Below, one piece after another: positions 15,065-18,947 of a DNA stretch of 18,947 nucleotides (the stretch's first letter is position 1; every line of letters starts with the position of its first letter). Source of the stretch: Alphaproteobacteria bacterium (GTDB lineage: Bacteria; Pseudomonadota; Alphaproteobacteria; Rhizobiales; Devosiaceae); assembly GCA_013152625.1 (NCBI GenBank), contig JAADFY010000169.1:1-18947 (forward strand). The letters run 5' to 3'. The translations under genes and the position numbers were made by a program. The notes below the pieces were generated by a model that was given only the letters and a program-made list of their open reading frames with translations, searched no databases and was not told the DNA's origin.

Positions 15065-15267
15065 CCATGGGTGAAACCCCGTTTTTTGCCTTAAGCCTGG
15101 TTCTGACTGCGGCCATTCTTCATGCGGTCCAGCCGGTCCGGCGCGAGGACAAAAGAGGCGTCCGGCGCGAGGACAAAGATATTTCAGACGGCATGGAACC
15201 AGTGCACCATGGGTGAAACCCCGTTTTTTGCCTTAAGCCTGGTTCTGACTGCGGCCATTCTTCATGC
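15065..15267 (+). repeat. 61-bp direct duplication of the EamA gene start
   Basis: Positions 15065-15125 and 15207-15267 are identical over 61 bp, beginning CCATGGGTGAAACC and ending at CATGC, 142 bp apart. The right copy is the true 5' end of the EamA transporter gene; the left copy diverges after about 20 codons. Between them sits a short tandem repeat, GTCCGGCGCGAGGACAAA at 15136-15153 and 15160-15177. The perfect identity implies a recent event, or an assembly or cloning artefact. Confidence 0.9.
15067..15216 (+). pseudogene. Duplicated EamA N-terminal fragment, 49-codon upstream reading frame
   Basis: ATG 15067 opens a 49-codon frame whose first 21 residues (MGETPFFALSLVLTAAILHA, then V) equal the start of the EamA transporter. 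It then runs through the 18-bp tandem repeat as QPVRREDKRGVRREDKDISD and stops at TGA 15214-15216. That stop overlaps the true EamA start codon (15209) by 8 bp in another frame. No ribosome-binding site precedes it. It is probably a non-functional remnant, but its position would let it act as an upstream frame that couples to or dampens translation of the transporter. Confidence 0.55.
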
Positions 15268-16057
15268 CGTCTGGAACGCCCTGATCAAGGGCGCTAGTGA
15301 CCGGTTGCTCACCCTGGGTCTGATTGCCAGCGGCCATGTGATGGTGGGGGTTGCGCTGATTGTTTTGTACGCGCCGCCGGCCCCCGCCGCCTGGCCCTAT
15401 ATTGCTGCCTCGACGGTCATTCATTTTTTTTACTACTGGTTCCTGCTCAATTCTTATCGGCTTGGCGATCTGTCCCATGTCTATCCCATTTCCCGCGGGA
15501 TCGCCCCGGTGCTCATTTCATTGGGGGCGGTGCTGTTTGCCGGCGAAAATCTCGCGCCGGCGGCATGGGGTGCGGTGTTTGTGGTGTCCTTCGGTATCAT
15601 CATCTTGGCCTGGGGCGGTGGGCGGGATGGGATGGGCACCAAAGCCCTGGGCGCGGCCCTGCTGACCGGCACCATGATCGCCACCTATTCAGTGGTGGAT
15701 GGCATTGGCGTGCGGGTGTCGGGAAGTCCGCTGGGTTACATCGGGTGGCTGTTCTTTTTTGAGATATATGTTGCTGGATTTATCTTGTGGCGTCAGCGCG
15801 CAAAGCTCTCCACATTGCCTGCCCGCACCTGGGGGCTGGGGGTGCTGGGTGGGCTGTTGTCGGCGGCGGCCTACGGACTGGTAATATTTGCCAAGAACAT
15901 TGCGCCTTTTGGCGCTGTTTCGGCGGTTCGTGAATCTTCGGTGATTGTTGCCGCGTTGATCGGCGTTCTCATTTTTGGCGAACGGCCCTGGGCAAAACGC
16001 CTTGTTGCCGCGCTCATTGTTGTGGCCGGAATTGTCTTGCTGATTATATTTTCTTGA
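15209..16057 (+). CDS. EamA/DMT-family transporter, phosphonate-associated
   Basis: A 282-residue inner-membrane protein with about ten predicted transmembrane helices in two EamA repeats. The repeats are recognisable from LGDLSHVYPISRGIAPVLI with LFAGENL in the first half, and APFGAVSAVRESSVIVAALI with LIFGERP in the second. DMT transporters move small metabolites, often outward. A DUF6-type membrane protein is known to accompany phosphonate operons (TIGR03340-type), and this protein may belong there; the substrate is unknown. ATG 15209 is chosen because the hydrophobic N-terminus starts there; upstream in-frame sequence is polar and derives from the duplication. No good ribosome-binding site is visible. 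It lies between phnX and the phosphonate ester hydrolase gene. Confidence 0.85.
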   Translation: MGETPFFALSLVLTAAILHAVWNALIKGASDRLLTLGLIASGHVMVGVALIVLYAPPAPAAWPYIAASTVIHFFYYWFLLNSYRLGDLSHVYPISRGIAPVLISLGAVLFAGENLAPAAWGAVFVVSFGIIILAWGGGRDGMGTKALGAALLTGTMIATYSVVDGIGVRVSGSPLGYIGWLFFFEIYVAGFILWRQRAKLSTLPARTWGLGVLGGLLSAAAYGLVIFAKNIAPFGAVSAVRESSVIVAALIGVLIFGERPWAKRLVAALIVVAGIVLLIIFS

Positions 16058-16139
16058 CATTGCTCGCCAGCTTCGCGAAACAGCGGCGTTGCGAAAAAAT
16101 CAGCACGCAATTCGGTTCGGTTCCCGGTTGGAAATTGCC

Positions 16140-17681
16140 ATGTCAGACCGCCTCAAAATCCTGTTCATCATCATTGATCAGCTTCGCGCCGATTGTATTC
16201 TCGGACCGTTGGCAGAACATGTAAAAACGCCGGCTATGGATGCCCTGCGGGCCGAGGCGACAACTTTTACCCGCCACTTTTCCGTCACCAACCCGTGCGG
16301 ACCTTCCCGGGCCAGCATTTTTACCGGCCTTTATGCCATGAACCACCGTTCGGTGCGTAATGGCACGCCCCTGCCGGGAGAGTTGACCAACGTAGCCCGG
16401 GAGGCCCGAAAGGCCGGCTATGCGCCCTTGCTGTTTGGCTATACCGACACCACAATTGACCCTCGAACCCGCCATCCTGCCGACCCGGAACTCTATCACG
16501 AGGAGATGGTTTTGCCCGGATTTGATGAGATCGTTGAGATGCGGTTTCATTCGGCGATCCGTTGGCGGGCCGATCTTAAGGCCAAAGGGTACGACTTGCC
16601 GCCCCAATCGAGGTTTTTTGAGCCTGTGTCACCGATAAAAGATCAGCTGGCTCGGCCCGATGACCCTCCGTTCTACTCGCAACAGGACAGCGACACCGCG
16701 TTCCTGACAAATGAATTTTTACGTGAAATGTCGGTACGAGCGGATCAGAACTGGTTTGCCCTGCTAACCTATATCCGCCCCCACGCGCCTCTGGTCGCCC
16801 CTGCCCCGTACAATCGGATGTATCAAGGCGAGGATCTGCCCCTGCCCAATCGCCGGGCCACCGCAGAGGAGGACGCCGCCCTGCATCCCTATTTGCAAGA
16901 GGTCCGGCAGTACAACCCCATCCAGTCGTTGGTTCAGGGCTGTCAAGATCAGCTCGATCATACAAGCGATGCCGATGTGCAGATGATGCGGGCCTTATAT
17001 TTTGGACTGGTCACCGAGGTTGACCACCATATCGGCCGCGTCGTGAATTTTCTAAAAGATAGCGGTCAGTATGACGATACTCTGATCGTGGTCATGGCCG
17101 ATCACGGTGAAATGCTGGGGGATCACCATCTCTGGGGCAAGCACAGTTTCCATGACCCCTCCTTTCATACCCCCCTGGTCATCCGCGATCCGCGCCATAA
17201 AAGCGCCCATGGATCAACCGTTGACGCCCTGGCGGAGTCCATTGATATAGCCCCCACCATACTCGAATCTATCGGCCGGCCGATTCCCGCGGCCATGAAC
17301 GGGCGGTCCCTGGTGCAGTTTTTGCGCGGCGACCGGCCAGAAAACTGGCGCGATTGTGTTCACCTCGAGCTTGATTTTGGCGATCCGGCCCGGCCCACCC
17401 AGTGGCAGGGCAATACTTCAATTCCCCTGCGTGAGGCCAATCTGGTCATTTTGCGTGAAGAGCGGTTCAAGCTGGTGCATTTCAATGGCCCCCTGCCGCC
17501 CGTGTTGTTCGATCTTGACGCCGACCCCCATGAGATGAACGATCTTGCCAATGATCCTGCCCACGCCACCACCCTGTTGCGCCTGACCCGAAAGCTGCTC
17601 AGTTTTCGCATGACCCATGCCGATCACACCCTGACCGACGTCAAGATCGGCCCCGAGGGTGCGCAGTTTTTCCAGGCGTAA
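16140..17681 (+). CDS. Sulfatase-superfamily hydrolase, probable phosphonate monoester hydrolase/phosphodiesterase
   Basis: A 513-residue protein without a signal peptide. The formylglycine site is NPCGPSRAS with C53, P55, S56 and R57, so C53 should be oxidised to formylglycine by a maturase not encoded here. Further residues fit phosphonate monoester hydrolases (PMH, about 514 residues): D13 in IIDQLRAD, N74 after MNHR, Y101 and T103 in GYTDTT, H215 in RPHAP, D321 and H322 in ADHGEMLGDHH, and K334. The SGQYDDTLIVVMADHG and HDPSFHTPLVIRDP segments are also close to PMH as I remember it. Known PMHs cleave phosphonate monoesters and phosphodiesters. Beside phnW and phnX, release of 2-AEP from an ester is the natural inference. 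ATG 16140 gives the family length. The generic alternative is arylsulfatase. Confidence 0.82.
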   Translation: MSDRLKILFIIIDQLRADCILGPLAEHVKTPAMDALRAEATTFTRHFSVTNPCGPSRASIFTGLYAMNHRSVRNGTPLPGELTNVAREARKAGYAPLLFGYTDTTIDPRTRHPADPELYHEEMVLPGFDEIVEMRFHSAIRWRADLKAKGYDLPPQSRFFEPVSPIKDQLARPDDPPFYSQQDSDTAFLTNEFLREMSVRADQNWFALLTYIRPHAPLVAPAPYNRMYQGEDLPLPNRRATAEEDAALHPYLQEVRQYNPIQSLVQGCQDQLDHTSDADVQMMRALYFGLVTEVDHHIGRVVNFLKDSGQYDDTLIVVMADHGEMLGDHHLWGKHSFHDPSFHTPLVIRDPRHKSAHGSTVDALAESIDIAPTILESIGRPIPAAMNGRSLVQFLRGDRPENWRDCVHLELDFGDPARPTQWQGNTSIPLREANLVILREERFKLVHFNGPLPPVLFDLDADPHEMNDLANDPAHATTLLRLTRKLLSFRMTHADHTLTDVKIGPEGAQFFQA

Positions 17682-17695
17682 GGGTTGCCGCTCGG

Positions 17696-18724
17696 TTACG
17701 CGGATACGAGCTCGGGCGTGTTCAGAAGTTCCTGCCAGCGATGACAGGCCACATTGCGCAGGTCGCCAGCCGGTTCCAGCTTCGGTTCCTCTTGGCGGCA
17801 TCTGTCGATGGCAAACCGGCACCGGGTCTGGAATTTACACCCCGGCGGCTGATTGGTGGGCGAAGGAATTTCCCCCACCAGCTTTTCCGCCTTGCCCCGA
17901 TCATCGGGATCCAGAGACGGAATGGCGGACAAAAGCGCTTTTGTGTACGGGTGGCGGGGGGCGTTAAACAGGGCCCGGGTCGGCGCCGTTTCCACCAGCC
18001 GCCCCAGATACATCACCGCAACCCTGTCGCAGATATGCGCCACCACGCTCAAATCATGGCTGATGAACAAAAACGTCAGGCCCATTTCCTGTTGAATGTC
18101 TTTAAGCAGGTTCAGCACATCGGCCTGGATCGAAACATCCAGCGCCGCCACGCTTTCGTCGGCCACCACAAATCGAGGCTTTGACACCAGGGCCCGGGCT
18201 ATGGAAATGCGCTGGCGCTGTCCGCCGGAAAACGCGTGGGGAAACCGCCGCAAATGCTCAAGATTGAGCCGGCATTTTTCCGCGATTTCCCGCACCCGCG
18301 TGTCGGTTTCTTCCCGCGAGGAGGTCAGACCCATGACCTCGATCGGTTCGGCGATGATGTCGCGAACCGTCATCCGCGGGCTGAGCGCCGCATACGGGTC
18401 CTGAAAGATCAGTTGCGCCCGTGAGCGATAATCGCGCAGTTCCCGGGCACTGATTTTGGTCAGATCGAAGCGTTTTTCACCATCATCATAGGTGACTTCA
18501 CCTCGTGTAATGGGTGCCGCCTTTAACAAAGCGCGACCCAGAGTTGTTTTGCCGGACCCGCTTTCCCCCACCAGGCCGAAAAAGCTGCCCGGAGCAATAT
18601 CGATATCCACCCCTTCCACCGCCCGCACGAACAGGCGTTTGCCCACGATCCCGCCCCGAAGCGGAAAATGCACCGAAAGATCCCGGGCCGAAATCAGTGC
18701 CGGTTGGTTTTTGTCCGCACTCAT
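17696..18724 (-). CDS. Oligopeptide/dipeptide ABC transporter ATPase (DppF/OppF-like)
   Basis: A 342-residue ATPase of a peptide-type ABC importer. Visible elements are Walker A GESGSGKT (53-60), Q-loop Q108 in LIFQDPYAALSPRMTV, signature FSGGQRQRISIARAL (from 165), Walker B FVVADES (D189, E190) and H-loop H223 in FISHDLSVV. A C-terminal oligopeptide-transporter tail has PPGCKFQTRCRFAIDRC with the usual cysteine cluster. Start ATG 18724 (MSADKNQPAL) overlaps the stop of the upstream gene in the ATGA arrangement. The 3' end lies 14 bp from the convergent hydrolase gene at 17681, with no clear terminator between. The rest of this operon runs off the right edge. It probably serves its own substrate rather than the binding protein encoded at 2393. 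Confidence 0.92.
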   Translation of the reverse strand: MSADKNQPALISARDLSVHFPLRGGIVGKRLFVRAVEGVDIDIAPGSFFGLVGESGSGKTTLGRALLKAAPITRGEVTYDDGEKRFDLTKISARELRDYRSRAQLIFQDPYAALSPRMTVRDIIAEPIEVMGLTSSREETDTRVREIAEKCRLNLEHLRRFPHAFSGGQRQRISIARALVSKPRFVVADESVAALDVSIQADVLNLLKDIQQEMGLTFLFISHDLSVVAHICDRVAVMYLGRLVETAPTRALFNAPRHPYTKALLSAIPSLDPDDRGKAEKLVGEIPSPTNQPPGCKFQTRCRFAIDRCRQEEPKLEPAGDLRNVACHRWQELLNTPELVSA

Positions 18725-18947
18725 GGCTTGGCCGCTCCGGCGCCCACCAGATGGCACGCGGCCCGGTGTGTCGGATCGATTTGGGTGAATTGTGGCACTT
18801 CGGTCCGACACTGGTCGCCAACAACCACCGGGCATCTGGTGTTGAACACACACCCCGGCGGCCGCTCCAGTGGCGAGGGAATATCCCCCGGAATTGGCGT
18901 TAAAGGCTCGTCGAGATCATCGAGTCGGGGCAGGGCGGCCAGCAGGC
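18721..18947 (-). CDS. Oligopeptide/dipeptide ABC transporter ATPase (DppD/OppD-like), C-terminus only
   Basis: The frame enters from the right edge and ends at the TGA whose complement lies at 18721-18723. It encodes 74 complete residues, starting LLAALPRLDDLDEPLTPIPG. The segment PPGCVFNTRCPVVVGDQCRT and the following RAACHLVG form the cysteine-containing oligopeptide_HPY tail found on DppD/OppD ATPases. The nucleotide-binding domain lies outside the window. It overlaps the DppF-like gene by 4 bp, the usual order of a dpp/opp operon. Confidence 0.88.
   Translation of the reverse strand, partial: LLAALPRLDDLDEPLTPIPGDIPSPLERPPGCVFNTRCPVVVGDQCRTEVPQFTQIDPTHRAACHLVGAGAAKP

Noticed and set aside
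15136..15177. The short tandem repeat as a CRISPR array
   Set aside because: Only two 18-bp copies separated by 6 bp, with no spacers and no cas genes.
16054..16082. TTGACA at the end of the EamA gene as a promoter for the hydrolase gene
   Set aside because: No acceptable -10 lies at 16-18 bp; GAAACA at 17 bp matches only two consensus positions.

Overview
The window looks like a chromosomal segment of a GC-rich alphaproteobacterium, possibly of the Hyphomicrobiales or a related marine or soil lineage. This rests on gene content, codon use, and two kinds of intergenic palindromic repeat of a style common in that class; it is recognition from the sequence, not a database result. There are no rRNA or tRNA genes, CRISPR arrays, insertion sequences or phage genes.

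Region 1 (1-4039, + strand) is the end of a hydantoinase/oxoprolinase-type operon. It holds the C-terminus of a HyuA-like subunit, two tandem DUF917 (S-Me-THD family) paralogs with overlapping ends, and a periplasmic peptide-type (SBP_bac_5) binding protein. The operon closes with a strong rho-independent terminator. No permease or ATPase gene for this binding protein is in the adjacent sequence.

Region 2 (4040-4584) is gene-free. It holds two palindromic repeat elements, an isolated 11-bp inverted repeat, a pair of direct repeats and a probable promoter.

Region 3 (4585-17681) is the main interest: an organophosphorus (mainly phosphonate) utilisation locus. In order it has an ABC importer (binding protein, fused double permease, ATPase), an inositol-monophosphatase-family phosphatase, and a LysR regulator on the minus strand. 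Divergent from the regulator are a Na/Pi cotransporter with a PhoU-like tail, phnW (2-aminoethylphosphonate:pyruvate transaminase), phnX (phosphonoacetaldehyde hydrolase), a DMT/EamA transporter, and a sulfatase-superfamily enzyme that closely resembles phosphonate monoester hydrolases. Inferred flow: 2-aminoethylphosphonate (2-AEP), or a precursor ester, enters through the ABC importer. The hydrolase frees 2-AEP from esters, PhnW and PhnX yield alanine, acetaldehyde and Pi, and the Na/Pi protein handles surplus Pi. The LysR protein probably controls the locus through a perfect inverted repeat in the shared divergent promoter region. The importer also resembles AfuABC-type hexose-phosphate systems, so its substrate is open.

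Region 4 (17696-18947, - strand) is the end of a separate oligopeptide/dipeptide ABC operon: the C-terminus of a DppD/OppD-like ATPase and a complete DppF/OppF-like ATPase, overlapping by 4 bp.

Small-scale oddities include a 17-bp tandem duplication that places a five-codon minigene between permease and ATPase, a 61-bp duplication of the EamA start that creates a 49-codon upstream reading frame, and a possible folded leader RNA ahead of the Na/Pi transporter.
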